A stretch of DNA of 12,663 bases from Gemmatimonadota bacterium (GCA_019240375.1 JAFAYN010000444.1:1-12663); one strand, 5' to 3'. Positions 1 through 7,170 are shown, counted from the stretch's first letter. Notes: generated by a model from the sequence alone, not told the origin. Made by a program: numbers and translations.

Positions 1-2
1 GG

Positions 3-1244
3 CGCCCGCGCGACGTGGGCGGGCCGATCATCGACATGCTCTACCCGCCGGGGACGGAGTACAGCATCCCGGTGATCGCGGTGACGGGGACCAACGGGAA
101 GACCACCACCACGCGGCTGATCGCCCACCTCTTCCGGCACACGGGGAAGACGGTGGGGTTCACCACCACCGACGGCGTGTACCTGCAGAACCGGCTGGTG
201 ATGGAGGGGGACATGACCGGCCCCTTCTCGGCCAACATCATCCTCAGCAACCCCACCGTGGACGTGGCGGTGCTGGAAACGGCGCGCGGCGGGCTGCTGC
301 GCGCCGGGCTGGGCTTCGACGAGGCGGACGTGGGCGTGGTGCTCAACGTCAGCGCCGACCACCTGGGGCTGCGCGGGATCAACACCCTGGAGCAGCTGGC
401 CGAGGTCAAGGCGGTGGTCGCCATGGTGGTGAAGCGCGAGGGGCACGCGGTGCTCAACGCCGACGACCCGCTGGTGTACGCCATGCGCGACAAGACCGGG
501 GCCGACATCGTCCTGATCTCCACCCTCCCCCCGGGCGAGAACGAGCGCTTCGAGGCGCACCTGGAGCGTGGCGGGATCGGGGCGCGCATCGAGGACGGGA
601 CCTTCGTGATCCGCCGCGGGCGGCTGCGCATCCCCATCGCCGCGGTGCGCGAGGTGCCGCTGACGCTGGGCGGTGCGGCGCGCTTCCAGGAGCAGAACAT
701 CCTGGCCGCCATCGGCACGGCGTACGTGCGCGGGGTGCGCTACGACACCATCCGCGCCGGGCTCCTTTCCTTCTTCCCCTCGCCCTCCATGACCCCGGGG
801 CGCCTCAACCTGCTGCGGGTGGGGAACGGGCGGGTGCTGGTGGACTACGCCCACAACGCCGCGGCGCTGACCGGGCTGATGGACCTTGCGATGCGGCTCC
901 CGGCGCGCCGGCGCATCGGGGTGATCGCCGTCCCCGGCGACCGGCGCGACGAGGACATCCAGGGGGTGGGGCGGCTGGCCGCCGGGCTCGACCTGGCCAT
1001 CGTCAAGGAGGACAACGACCGGCGCGGGCGCGAGGAGGGAGCCATCGCCCGGCTGGTCATCGACGGGCTGAAGGAGGGGGGGATGCGGGACGAGAGCATC
1101 CAGGTGGTGCTCCCGGAGCGCGAGGCGGTGGAGCGCGCGCTGGCGGAGATGGGGGACGGGGACCTGACGGTGATCCTGGCGGACGACGTTCCGGGAGTGC
1201 TGGCGCAGATCCACCCCCACTCCAACGGCGCGGCGACGGTCTAG
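3..1244 (+). CDS. cphA: Cyanophycin synthetase, C-terminal part (5' end outside window)
   Basis: CphA makes cyanophycin by ATP-dependent alternate addition of aspartate and arginine in the cytoplasm. The visible 413 residues are the Mur-ligase-like half, which in characterised CphA adds arginine to the aspartate side chain. Numbering from the first full codon, the sequence shows the lead-in VDMLYPPGT-like segment (IIDMLYPPGT), P-loop GTNGKTTT (29-36), ETARGG (92-97), NADDP (152-156), VDYAHN (280-285), GDRRDED (312-318) and EDNDRRGR (336-343), all in CphA order. The GTG at position 15 is internal, because the frame stays open to the window edge and family members have several hundred more residues (N-terminal and ATP-grasp domains). 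The usual proline after YAHN is alanine here. The gene ends in TAG 4 bp before the next gene, which suggests an operon. Other Mur ligases are unlikely because of the CphA-type lead-in and C-terminal motifs. Confidence 0.93.
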   Translation, partial: RPRDVGGPIIDMLYPPGTEYSIPVIAVTGTNGKTTTTRLIAHLFRHTGKTVGFTTTDGVYLQNRLVMEGDMTGPFSANIILSNPTVDVAVLETARGGLLRAGLGFDEADVGVVLNVSADHLGLRGINTLEQLAEVKAVVAMVVKREGHAVLNADDPLVYAMRDKTGADIVLISTLPPGENERFEAHLERGGIGARIEDGTFVIRRGRLRIPIAAVREVPLTLGGAARFQEQNILAAIGTAYVRGVRYDTIRAGLLSFFPSPSMTPGRLNLLRVGNGRVLVDYAHNAAALTGLMDLAMRLPARRRIGVIAVPGDRRDEDIQGVGRLAAGLDLAIVKEDNDRRGREEGAIARLVIDGLKEGGMRDESIQVVLPEREAVERALAEMGDGDLTVILADDVPGVLAQIHPHSNGAATV

Positions 1245-1248
1245 CGCG

Positions 1249-2319
1249 ATGGAGCGGCCCGACCCCGGGACCGAGATCCGCATGGTGTCGCTCCGCTCGC
1301 TGCGCGGGGCGAACTTCTGGTCGCGGCGCCCGGTCACCCGCATCGACATGGCGGTGGGGGCGTACGACGAGATCTCCTCGGCCGAGGTCCCCGGCTTCAC
1401 CGACGCCCTGGTCGCCGCCTTCCCCGGGCTGTGGGAGCACCGCTGCAGCATCGGCGAGCGGGGCGGCTTCGTCACGCGCCTGCGCCGCGGCACCTACGCC
1501 CCGCACATCGTGGAGCACGTGGGGCTGGAATTGCAGTCCATGGCCGGGCACGACGTGGGGTACGGCCGCGCGCGCGGCGGCGACCGGCCGGGCGAGTACA
1601 CCGTGGTGTTCGAGCACCTGCACGGCGAGGTGGGGCTGCGCTCGGCCGCGCTGGCGCTGGAGATCGTGCAGCACGCCTTCGCGGGGGAGCTGGAGTCGGT
1701 GGACTACGCGGTGGCGGAGCTGGAGGCGCTGGCGCGGTCGCCCGACTTTCCCGCGCTCCGGCAGCAGGTGTTCTGCGGGATCACCGGCGGGGGCGACCGG
1801 GGGGCGGTGCGCGACGAGATGCTGCGCCGCGGGATCCCGGACGAGGAATTGATCGTGGACGTGGCGCCCGCGTACCTGCTCAACGCCGGGCTTCCCTACT
1901 CCCGCTCGGAGATCGCCATCATCCTGGACACGGAACTGCTGGACGTCCCCGACCGCTACCGGGAGGAGGACCGGGCTCAGCAGCTGGTGTCGGTGGTGGC
2001 CGACGCGGTCCCGCGCGGCGGGATCGTGGTGGTCCCGGCCAAGGAGTGGGAGGTGCAGGACCGGGTGCGCGACGCCGGGTGCCGCGTGGCGATCTTCGCC
2101 ACCGACGACGACGTGACGGCCCGCGACGCGCTCCTGGCGCACGCCGTGGCGATGGTGCGGGACGGACGGATCGTCTTCGAGTGCTGCGGCTCCACCACCG
2201 ACGGTGGTCCCCTGCGTACCGACGAGCCCATCGCCGCGCAGGTCGCCGCCGCCCTGGCGATGCTGTCGCTGGAAGAACTGCAACCCGCACTGCTGCGCGC
2301 CGATGCCCCCGCTCCGTGA
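1249..2319 (+). CDS. CphA-like accessory protein: CphA N-terminal domain plus degenerate Mur-ligase-like domain
   Basis: This 356-residue protein is probably not a working synthetase. Residues 12-165 match the CphA N-terminal domain: SLRSLRGANFWS, PGLWEHRC, GGFVTRLRRGTYAPHIVEHV and LELQSMAG are all typical. The ATP-grasp domain is absent. Residues 174-286 align by eye with the Mur domain of the upstream CphA. TGGGDRG (179-185) sits where TGTNGKT should be, so the P-loop lysine and threonine are lost. LLNAGLPYSRSEIAIIL (210-226) matches LLRAGLGFDEADVGVVL, and GGIVVVPAKE matches the GHAVLNADDP region. About 45 residues after the P-loop and the whole glutamate-ligase-like C-terminal domain are missing. 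The start is uncertain: ATG 1249 has no clear ribosome site, and ATG 1282 (Met12) would begin at the conserved core. The gene lies between cphA and cphB. In solved CphA structures the N domain helps hold the polymer, so a cyanophycin-binding or regulatory role is an inference. Confidence 0.82.
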   Translation: MERPDPGTEIRMVSLRSLRGANFWSRRPVTRIDMAVGAYDEISSAEVPGFTDALVAAFPGLWEHRCSIGERGGFVTRLRRGTYAPHIVEHVGLELQSMAGHDVGYGRARGGDRPGEYTVVFEHLHGEVGLRSAALALEIVQHAFAGELESVDYAVAELEALARSPDFPALRQQVFCGITGGGDRGAVRDEMLRRGIPDEELIVDVAPAYLLNAGLPYSRSEIAIILDTELLDVPDRYREEDRAQQLVSVVADAVPRGGIVVVPAKEWEVQDRVRDAGCRVAIFATDDDVTARDALLAHAVAMVRDGRIVFECCGSTTDGGPLRTDEPIAAQVAAALAMLSLEELQPALLRADAPAP

Positions 2320-3238
2320 AGACGACCCCCGGGAGGTGCCCCCTCCCCCGGAAGAAAGCCAGAACCGCCGCCGCACCGACCGGGGGGCCGGGACGCTGGT
2401 GCTGATCGGCGGCGCCTGCGACCCCAAGGGCGAGGCGCTGGGGAGCTTCCTCCGGCTGAGCAACGCGCGCGACGGGGGGAAGATTGTGGGGCTCACCACG
2501 GCCTCCAGCGAGCCGGCCGCCTCGGCGCGGCAGTGGATGGAGGACTTCGCAGCGGCGGGGGCGCACAACGTGGAGATCCCCATCGTCGACCGGCGCGACC
2601 GGGCGCAGGACCCTCGCATCGCGGAGATGATCCGCGGCGCGGACGGGATCTTCCTGGGCGGCGGGGACCAGGTGCACCTTGTCGCCACGGTGGGCGGGTC
2701 GCGCGTGGACCGCGCCATCCGCGAGGCGTACGCCCGCGGGGCGGTGGTGTGCGGGACCAGCGCGGGGGCGGCGGCGCTCACCGAGACCATCCTGGCCGGC
2801 GGCGAGCCGGACGAGTACGGCCAGATGCAGAGCCTGCACCTGGGGCCGGGGTTCGGGCTGCTGGGGTTCCGCGCCACGATCGACACGCACTTCACTCAGC
2901 GACGGCGCCTGCAGCGATTGTTCATGGTGATCGCCCAGAACCCGGAGCTGATGGGGCTGGGGATCGACGAGGACACGGCCATGGTGATCCGCGGGCACCT
3001 TGCCGAGGTGGTGGGGCGGGGGTGCGTCACCTTCGTGGACGGGCGGGGGGTGCGCTTCGACAACGCGGACGAGTGCCTGGGCGGGACGCCGCTGACGCTC
3101 AGCTACCTGAGGGTGGGGATCGTGGGGGCGGGGTACACCTTCGACCTGCGCGAGCGGGAGCTGGAGGTGCTGGTGCGCGCCCGGGCATCCGGCGAGGAGA
3201 TGCAGGTGGTGCGCGGCGAGGGGGTGGAGGTGGGGTAG
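2303..3238 (+). CDS. cphB: Cyanophycinase, peptidase family S51
   Basis: This 311-residue cytoplasmic exopeptidase would cut cyanophycin into beta-Asp-Arg dipeptides. The S51 fold is recognisable from LVLIGGACDPKG (32-43), FLGGGDQ (117-123), the nucleophile elbow GTSAGA (151-156), IDTHFTQRRR (193-202) and GIDEDTA (220-226). Comparison with characterised CphB suggests the triad Ser153, His196 and Glu223. ATG 2303 was chosen because it overlaps the end of the upstream gene by 17 bp and leaves a 30-residue charged, proline-rich N-terminal stretch before the core. No Shine-Dalgarno site is visible, so translational coupling is likely; GTG 2336 is an alternative start. An open frame continues upstream to about 2204 but would run through the preceding gene and gives a Cys/Pro-rich, non-family sequence. 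A strong hairpin follows at 3281-3321. Length and motifs fit CphB better than the related PepE dipeptidase. Confidence 0.93.
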   Translation: MPPLREDDPREVPPPPEESQNRRRTDRGAGTLVLIGGACDPKGEALGSFLRLSNARDGGKIVGLTTASSEPAASARQWMEDFAAAGAHNVEIPIVDRRDRAQDPRIAEMIRGADGIFLGGGDQVHLVATVGGSRVDRAIREAYARGAVVCGTSAGAAALTETILAGGEPDEYGQMQSLHLGPGFGLLGFRATIDTHFTQRRRLQRLFMVIAQNPELMGLGIDEDTAMVIRGHLAEVVGRGCVTFVDGRGVRFDNADECLGGTPLTLSYLRVGIVGAGYTFDLRERELEVLVRARASGEEMQVVRGEGVEVG

Positions 3239-3246
3239 CGGGGGAC

Positions 3247-3277
3247 CGCGGAAGCCGCGCGGGCCGGAAAGCGGCCC
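3247..3277 (+). terminator. Two short hairpins in the cphB 3' untranslated region
   Basis: Two small perfect stems follow the cphB stop. CGCGG (3247-3251) pairs with CCGCG (3255-3259) across an AAG loop. GGGCCG (3261-3266) pairs with CGGCCC (3272-3277) across GAAAG. They directly precede the larger hairpin at 3281-3321. Neither has a T-run, so they may only protect the transcript's 3' end, or be chance in GC-rich DNA. Confidence 0.35.
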
Positions 3278-3280
3278 GGA

Positions 3281-3325
3281 ACGGGTGCCCCCGGTGGATC
3301 AGCTCCGCCGGGGGCACCCGTGCGT
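3281..3325 (+). terminator. Strong hairpin, likely terminator of the cyanophycin unit
   Basis: Arms 3281-3294 and 3308-3321 are perfect inverted repeats of 14 bp. The stem extends through a G-T wobble and three more pairs to 18 bp, leaving a 5-nt loop (3299-3303). It lies 43 bp after cphB and is followed by GCGTTTCCC, so the T-tract is short. It reads as an intrinsic or hairpin-only terminator separating the cyanophycin genes from the regulator downstream. Confidence 0.7.
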
Positions 3326-3393
3326 TTCCCGGGACCGGGAGGGGTTCACCCGTGTGGTGAGCCGCGACGCCGGACCCATCGCCCCACGGGCCA

Positions 3394-3422
3394 TTGTGGG
3401 GGGTGTAGGTTCCCGCTAGTCT
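3394..3422 (+). promoter_or_regulatory. Weak candidate promoter for the CdaR-family regulator
   Basis: TTGTGG (3394-3399) and TAGTCT (3417-3422) are spaced 17 bp apart, downstream of the terminator hairpin and 87 bp before the regulator's start. Each hexamer matches only three of six consensus positions, so this is a position-supported guess. Confidence 0.22.
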
Positions 3423-3494
3423 CGCAGGCGTCCTGAAGGGTGGGTGCCACGCGGGTTTTCGGCGAGGCGGTTTCGCGAGGGTCAGACCGGGTCA

Positions 3495-3505
3495 GAGGGA
3501 GAGGA
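3495..3505 (+). promoter_or_regulatory. Ribosome binding site that fixes the regulator start
   Basis: The purine run GAGGGAGAGGA ends 3 bp before ATG 3509; its AGGGAG core is 7 bp from the ATG. It is one of the clearest Shine-Dalgarno-like sites in the window. It favours ATG 3509 over upstream in-frame starts such as the GTG at 3440. Confidence 0.65.
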
Positions 3506-3508
3506 CGC

Positions 3509-4681
3509 ATGGACACCCCGACACAGCGGCTGCGCAAGGGCGCCATCCTGCCGGCGCCCGCGTGCGATCTGCTCGACCGCCTCACGGCGGAGCTGGACAT
3601 CCGCTTCACCCTGACGGACCTGCACGGCGCCGTGGTGGCCTCCACGGGGAGCCGCCCGGCGGGGCGGGTGGACCCCCGCGTCCTGGCGGTGCTGGAGAGC
3701 GGCCAGCCGCGGGAGCTGGAGGACGATCCGCTGGACCCCGACGCCGCGGGGGTGTACCTCCCGGTGCGGCTGGCGGGGCGGATCGCGGGGGCGCTGATCA
3801 CCCACGGGAGACCGGGCGCCGTCGGGGCCGCCGCGCGCTCCGCGGCCGTCGCCATCGGGCTGGCGCTCGACTTCGCCGAGGCGGCCTCGTCGCTGGGGTA
3901 CGAGAACGTCAACCCCGGGTGGCTGCTGTACCGCCTGCTGCGCGGCTCGCGGGTGGAGGCGCAGCAGGCCCGGGTGGTGGCGTCCATCTACGGGTGGAAC
4001 CTGTGCGTGCAGCGGATCGCCATCGTGATCATGGCCGCCGAGGGCGACCGGCAGCGCGTCGGCGCCGACCCCGGAGAGCTGCTGGAGGGGCTGCTGGGCC
4101 CGGGGGCGCGGACCACGCCCTTCGGCCAGATCGACGAGGCGCAGTGGGTACTCCTCCCCGAGTTCGAGCCACGCGCCTCGCGGGAGCGGATCCGCGACCT
4201 TGCGGAGGTGATCCGCCTGCGCCTGGCCGCGGCGGGGCAGGCGGTGGACGTGGGGATCGGCGAGCCCCACCTCCCGGTGAACCCGATCCTGTCGGTGCGC
4301 CGCTCGTACCGCGAGGCGATCTACGCCGCCCGCCTGGGCCCGCGGCTGCGCGGGGAGCCGGGGGTCTACGAGCTGCGCGCGCTGGGGTCGGCCGCCTTCT
4401 TCGCGCCGAGCAGCCCCAGCCGCCGCAACCTGGCCGCGCTGGTGCTGGTGCCGCTCCGCGAGCACCCGATGGTGCTGGGGACGCTGCGCACCTACCTGGC
4501 GTGCAACATGTCGGTGGCGGGGACGGCGGAGCACCTGAACGTGCACCGCCACACGGTGCGCAACCACCTGGGGCGGGTGTTCAGCCTGACGGGGCTGGAC
4601 CCGCGCTCGCTGGAGGGGGCGGTGCAGCTCAAGCTGGCGCTGCTGGTGGCGGCGTCCGACCCGGACGCGCAGGACGCGTGA
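3509..4681 (+). CDS. CdaR/PucR-family transcriptional regulator
   Basis: This 390-residue cytoplasmic regulator has the layout of CdaR (sugar diacid regulator). A small-molecule-sensing N-terminal region at about 15-128 includes FTLTDLHGAVVAS and GVYLPVRLAGRIAGALIT, which resemble the diacid recognition domain. A middle region at about 160-290 resembles the degenerate GGDEF-like domain of the family. A C-terminal helix-turn-helix (about 326-380) includes VAGTAEHLNVHRHTVRNHL, typical of PucR/CdaR DNA-binding domains. The effector cannot be read from the sequence, and CdaR-like proteins outside enterobacteria respond to varied ligands. It follows the cyanophycin unit after a terminator, so control of cyanophycin or amino acid metabolism is possible but unproven. 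Its TGA stop overlaps an in-frame GTG of the downstream response regulator gene, indicating co-transcription. Confidence 0.87.
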   Translation: MDTPTQRLRKGAILPAPACDLLDRLTAELDIRFTLTDLHGAVVASTGSRPAGRVDPRVLAVLESGQPRELEDDPLDPDAAGVYLPVRLAGRIAGALITHGRPGAVGAAARSAAVAIGLALDFAEAASSLGYENVNPGWLLYRLLRGSRVEAQQARVVASIYGWNLCVQRIAIVIMAAEGDRQRVGADPGELLEGLLGPGARTTPFGQIDEAQWVLLPEFEPRASRERIRDLAEVIRLRLAAAGQAVDVGIGEPHLPVNPILSVRRSYREAIYAARLGPRLRGEPGVYELRALGSAAFFAPSSPSRRNLAALVLVPLREHPMVLGTLRTYLACNMSVAGTAEHLNVHRHTVRNHLGRVFSLTGLDPRSLEGAVQLKLALLVAASDPDAQDA

Positions 4682-4694
4682 GCGAAACGGACCG

Positions 4695-4702
4695 AGAGAG
4701 GG
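4695..4702 (+). promoter_or_regulatory. Ribosome binding site supporting ATG 4708
   Basis: AGAGAGGG lies 5 bp before ATG 4708. It supports that start over the in-frame GTG at 4678, which overlaps the regulator's stop codon as GTGA. Confidence 0.5.
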
Positions 4703-4707
4703 CGGAG

Positions 4708-5079
4708 ATGAGCCGTACCATCCTGCTGGTGGAAGACAACGACGACAACGTCATCGTGTACCGCGCGATCCTGGAGCACTCCGGGTACCGGGTGCTGGAG
4801 GCGAGGAACGGCCAGGACGGGATCCGGCAGGCGCGCGAGGAGCGCCCGGACCTGATCCTGATGGACATCGCCATCCCGATCATCGACGGGTGGGAGGCCA
4901 CGCGCATCCTCAAGGCCGACGAGACCACGCTGGGAATCCCCATCGTGGCGCTGACCGCGCACGCCTTCGAGAGCGACCGCGCGAAGGCGGCGGAGGCCGG
5001 GTGCGACGGCTATCTCGTCAAGCCGATCGAGCCGCGCCAGGTGGCCGAGGAGGTCCGGCGGCTGCTGGAGTCCCGGTAG
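4708..5079 (+). CDS. Single-domain response regulator (receiver only)
   Basis: At 123 residues this is a bare CheY/DivK-like receiver domain. The acidic pocket is Glu9-Asp10 in LLVEDN, the phosphoacceptor is Asp53 in LMDIAIP, the switch threonine is Thr83 in ALTAHA, and the conserved lysine is Lys105 in LVKPI. All residues needed for phosphorylation are present. There is no output domain, so it should act by protein contact or in a phosphorelay. The wording DIAIPIIDGWEATR is typical of receivers related to those in hybrid kinases and DivK. ATG 4708 has a good ribosome site; GTG 4678 would add ten residues and give a 4-bp stop/start overlap. No histidine kinase lies in the window, so the phosphodonor is unknown. 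Confidence 0.92.
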   Translation: MSRTILLVEDNDDNVIVYRAILEHSGYRVLEARNGQDGIRQAREERPDLILMDIAIPIIDGWEATRILKADETTLGIPIVALTAHAFESDRAKAAEAGCDGYLVKPIEPRQVAEEVRRLLESR

Positions 5080-5085
5080 GGGGTC

Positions 5086-5358
5086 GTGGCGTACCGCGAC
5101 TTCACGGACGAGGCGGGGAACGGCTGGAGGGTGTGGGACACCTACCCGCAGAAGCCGGAGATCGTGGCGCCGGGATTCAAGCAGGGGTGGCTCAGCTTCG
5201 AGTCGGCGGGGGAGAAGTGGCGCCTGGCGCCGGTGCCGGAGGGATGGGCGGAGGTGGAGGAGCCCCGCCTGCGCGAGCTGCTGCGTACGGCGGGCAGGGT
5301 GGACGGGGGGCGCTCGCTCACCCGGGGGGTGGAGGTGGAGCCGCCGTCCTCGATTTGA
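5086..5358 (+). CDS. Small conserved-looking protein of unknown function
   Basis: This 90-residue protein starts at GTG 5086, 6 bp after the response regulator stop, with AGGGGG (5078-5083) as a close ribosome site. It is soluble-looking, with no signal peptide or membrane segment. Residues 3-60 are rich in aromatic residues and have a recognisable pattern: YRDFTDEAGNGWRVWDTYP, then GWLSFESAGEKWRLAPVPEGW. That resembles small uncharacterised proteins I associate with Gemmatimonadota, where an 'RVWD...GWLCFES...RRL.P.P.GW' pattern recurs. The tail (73-90) is low-complexity. Tight spacing suggests it belongs to the regulator/receiver operon, but its function cannot be named. Coding is supported by the spacing, ribosome site and non-random composition. 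Confidence 0.75.
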   Translation: MAYRDFTDEAGNGWRVWDTYPQKPEIVAPGFKQGWLSFESAGEKWRLAPVPEGWAEVEEPRLRELLRTAGRVDGGRSLTRGVEVEPPSSI

Positions 5359-5360
5359 CA
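5355..5360 (+). promoter_or_regulatory. Isolated consensus -35 box before the M28 peptidase gene
   Basis: TTGACA, a perfect -35 hexamer, overlaps the stop codon of the 90-residue gene and lies 74 bp before ATG 5435. At 16-18 bp downstream there is no good -10 hexamer (CACCTT/TTCTCA region). It is the best promoter candidate in the gap, but a chance match is possible. Confidence 0.25.
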
Positions 5361-5434
5361 TCGCCACCTGCCGCCCGCACCTTCTCAGCCTGTCGCCCGC
5401 CCCGGGCCCGACTCCCCGCTCCGCTGAGATCCCG

Positions 5435-7135
5435 ATGAAACCTTCGCTGCGCCCACTCCTCGCGCCGGCGCTCCTGGGCTGTCTGGCGCTCGCCTGTCCC
5501 GCACCCGGCCACTCGCAGGCCAGGACCTCCGCCCGCACCGCGCCCGAGATCAGCAAGGCGGTCCTCCGCGCGCACCTGTACACCCTGGCGGACGACTCCA
5601 TGCAGGGGCGCGACGCCGGGCGCGCCGGGAACGTCCGCGCGACCGACTACATCGCCCGGCACCTGCGGCGCATGGGGGTGGAGCCGGCGGGGGAGAACGG
5701 GACCTACTTCCAGACCGTTCCGCTGGTGCGGCGCTCGCTGGATCCGGCCTCCACCCTGCGCGTGGACGCGGCGCCGCTCGCGTACGACACCGACTTCCTC
5801 CCGCTCCGCCCCATCGGGCTCACCGTGTTCGGCGGGCGCTTCCAGCGCGACGGCGTACCGGTGGTGTACGGCGGCCGGCTGGGCGCGGACGCCATCACGC
5901 CGGAGCAGGCCCGCGGCCGCTTCGTGGTCTTCCTCCCGCCCGCCGGGCCGCAGAGCGCGCAGGGGACGCAGATGCTCCCCATCGGTCCCCTGTCCGAGGT
6001 GCTGGCGCCGTACGGCGGCGCGGCCGGCGTGGCGGTGGTGGGGCTGGAGTTGGCGACGCCGCCCCAGCTCCGGTACTTCCACGCGCCGGTGATCACCCTG
6101 GCCGACCCCGCCGCGCCGCGCCCCACCATGCCGGGGGTGCTGGTCACCTCGGCCGCGGCGGAGCGGATGCTCGGCGCTCCCCTGGCGGGGCTGCGACCCG
6201 GGGCCGCGGGGCGCACGGTGAGCGGCGCCTTCGGCTTCCACGACGCGCCCACCGAGGCGCCCGCCCGCAACGTGGTGGGGATCATCCGCGGGCGCGACCC
6301 GGCGCTGCGCGGCGAGTACGTGGCCGTGGGCGCGCACAGCGACCACGTGGGGATCTCGCCGGTCCCGCTCGACCACGACTCGCTGCGCCTGTACAACGGC
6401 GTGCTCCGCCCCTCGGGGCTGAACGAGGCGCCGCGGCAGCCGACCCCCGAGGAGGCGACCCGCCTCCGCGCCGCGCTGGACAGCCTGCACCGGGCGCACG
6501 GCGTCCGCCGCGACTCCATCTTCAACGGCGCCGACGACGACGCCAGCGGGACCTCGGTGGCGCTGGCGGTGGCGGAGTATTTCGCCAAGCATCCCACCCG
6601 GCGCTCGCTCCTCTTCGTGTGGCACACCGCCGAGGAGAAGGGGCTGTTCGGGGCCTCCTACTACACCGACCACCCCACCGTCCCGCGCGACTCCATCGTC
6701 ACGCAGGTCAACATGGACCAGGTGAGCCGCGGCGGCCCGGCCGACGTGGCGGGGAGCCGGCCCAACACGCTGTACCTGCTCGGGTCGCGCCGCCTTTCCA
6801 CCGAGCTGGGCGACCGGGTGGAGCGGGCCAACGCCGCCGTGGCGCACCCCTTCGCGCTCGACTACTCGCTGGACGCGCCCAACCACCCGGCGATGGGTTA
6901 CTGCCGGAGCGACCACTACATGTACGCCCGCTACGGGATCCCCATCGTCTTCCTGTCGGCGGGGTGGCACCGGGACTACCACATGGTGACCGACGAGCCG
7001 CAGTACGCCAGCCTGGACACCATGCAGCACGTGGGCGACCTGGTCCGCGACCTGCTGCGCGACGTGGGGGACATGGACCACCGGCCGAAGGTGGACGGGG
7101 TGCGCCCGGACCCGGGCGGCACCTGCCGCCAGTAG
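5435..7135 (+). CDS. Exported M28-family zinc aminopeptidase with PA domain
   Basis: This 566-residue protein should be secreted or periplasmic. Residues 1-29 form a signal peptide (KPSLRP, hydrophobic 8-21, likely cleavage after SQA at 29); LLGC at 13-16 makes a lipoprotein alternative possible. A PA-like domain is inserted at about 120-270. The M28 catalytic domain runs from about 275 to 545. By comparison with co-catalytic M28 enzymes, zinc ligands should be His301 (AHSDH), bridging Asp368 (GADDDASG), Glu401, Asp428 (VNMDQ) and His516 (DYHMVTD), with Glu400 as general base. All are present, so it should be active, releasing N-terminal residues from peptides. It has its own terminator hairpin downstream. 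Substrate preference cannot be deduced. Confidence 0.93.
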   Translation: MKPSLRPLLAPALLGCLALACPAPGHSQARTSARTAPEISKAVLRAHLYTLADDSMQGRDAGRAGNVRATDYIARHLRRMGVEPAGENGTYFQTVPLVRRSLDPASTLRVDAAPLAYDTDFLPLRPIGLTVFGGRFQRDGVPVVYGGRLGADAITPEQARGRFVVFLPPAGPQSAQGTQMLPIGPLSEVLAPYGGAAGVAVVGLELATPPQLRYFHAPVITLADPAAPRPTMPGVLVTSAAAERMLGAPLAGLRPGAAGRTVSGAFGFHDAPTEAPARNVVGIIRGRDPALRGEYVAVGAHSDHVGISPVPLDHDSLRLYNGVLRPSGLNEAPRQPTPEEATRLRAALDSLHRAHGVRRDSIFNGADDDASGTSVALAVAEYFAKHPTRRSLLFVWHTAEEKGLFGASYYTDHPTVPRDSIVTQVNMDQVSRGGPADVAGSRPNTLYLLGSRRLSTELGDRVERANAAVAHPFALDYSLDAPNHPAMGYCRSDHYMYARYGIPIVFLSAGWHRDYHMVTDEPQYASLDTMQHVGDLVRDLLRDVGDMDHRPKVDGVRPDPGGTCRQ

Positions 7136-7170
7136 GAAGCCGCGACGCGATCTGGAGTCCGGAGGACGCG

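Noticed and set aside
1057..2895. A 612-codon open frame on the minus strand
   Set aside because: It lies antisense to three well-supported genes and translates to Arg/Pro/Ala/His-rich low-complexity protein without motifs; long antisense frames are expected at this GC content.
3562..4680. Upstream fusion of the response regulator frame (a 505-residue protein)
   Set aside because: The frame is open back to 3562, but that part is Gly/Ala/Arg-rich shadow of the regulator gene; only the portion from 4678 or 4708 resembles a protein family.
5318..7081. A 587-codon open frame on the minus strand
   Set aside because: It is antisense to the M28 peptidase gene, whose catalytic residues are all intact; the product is Val/His/Arg-rich and unlike any family.
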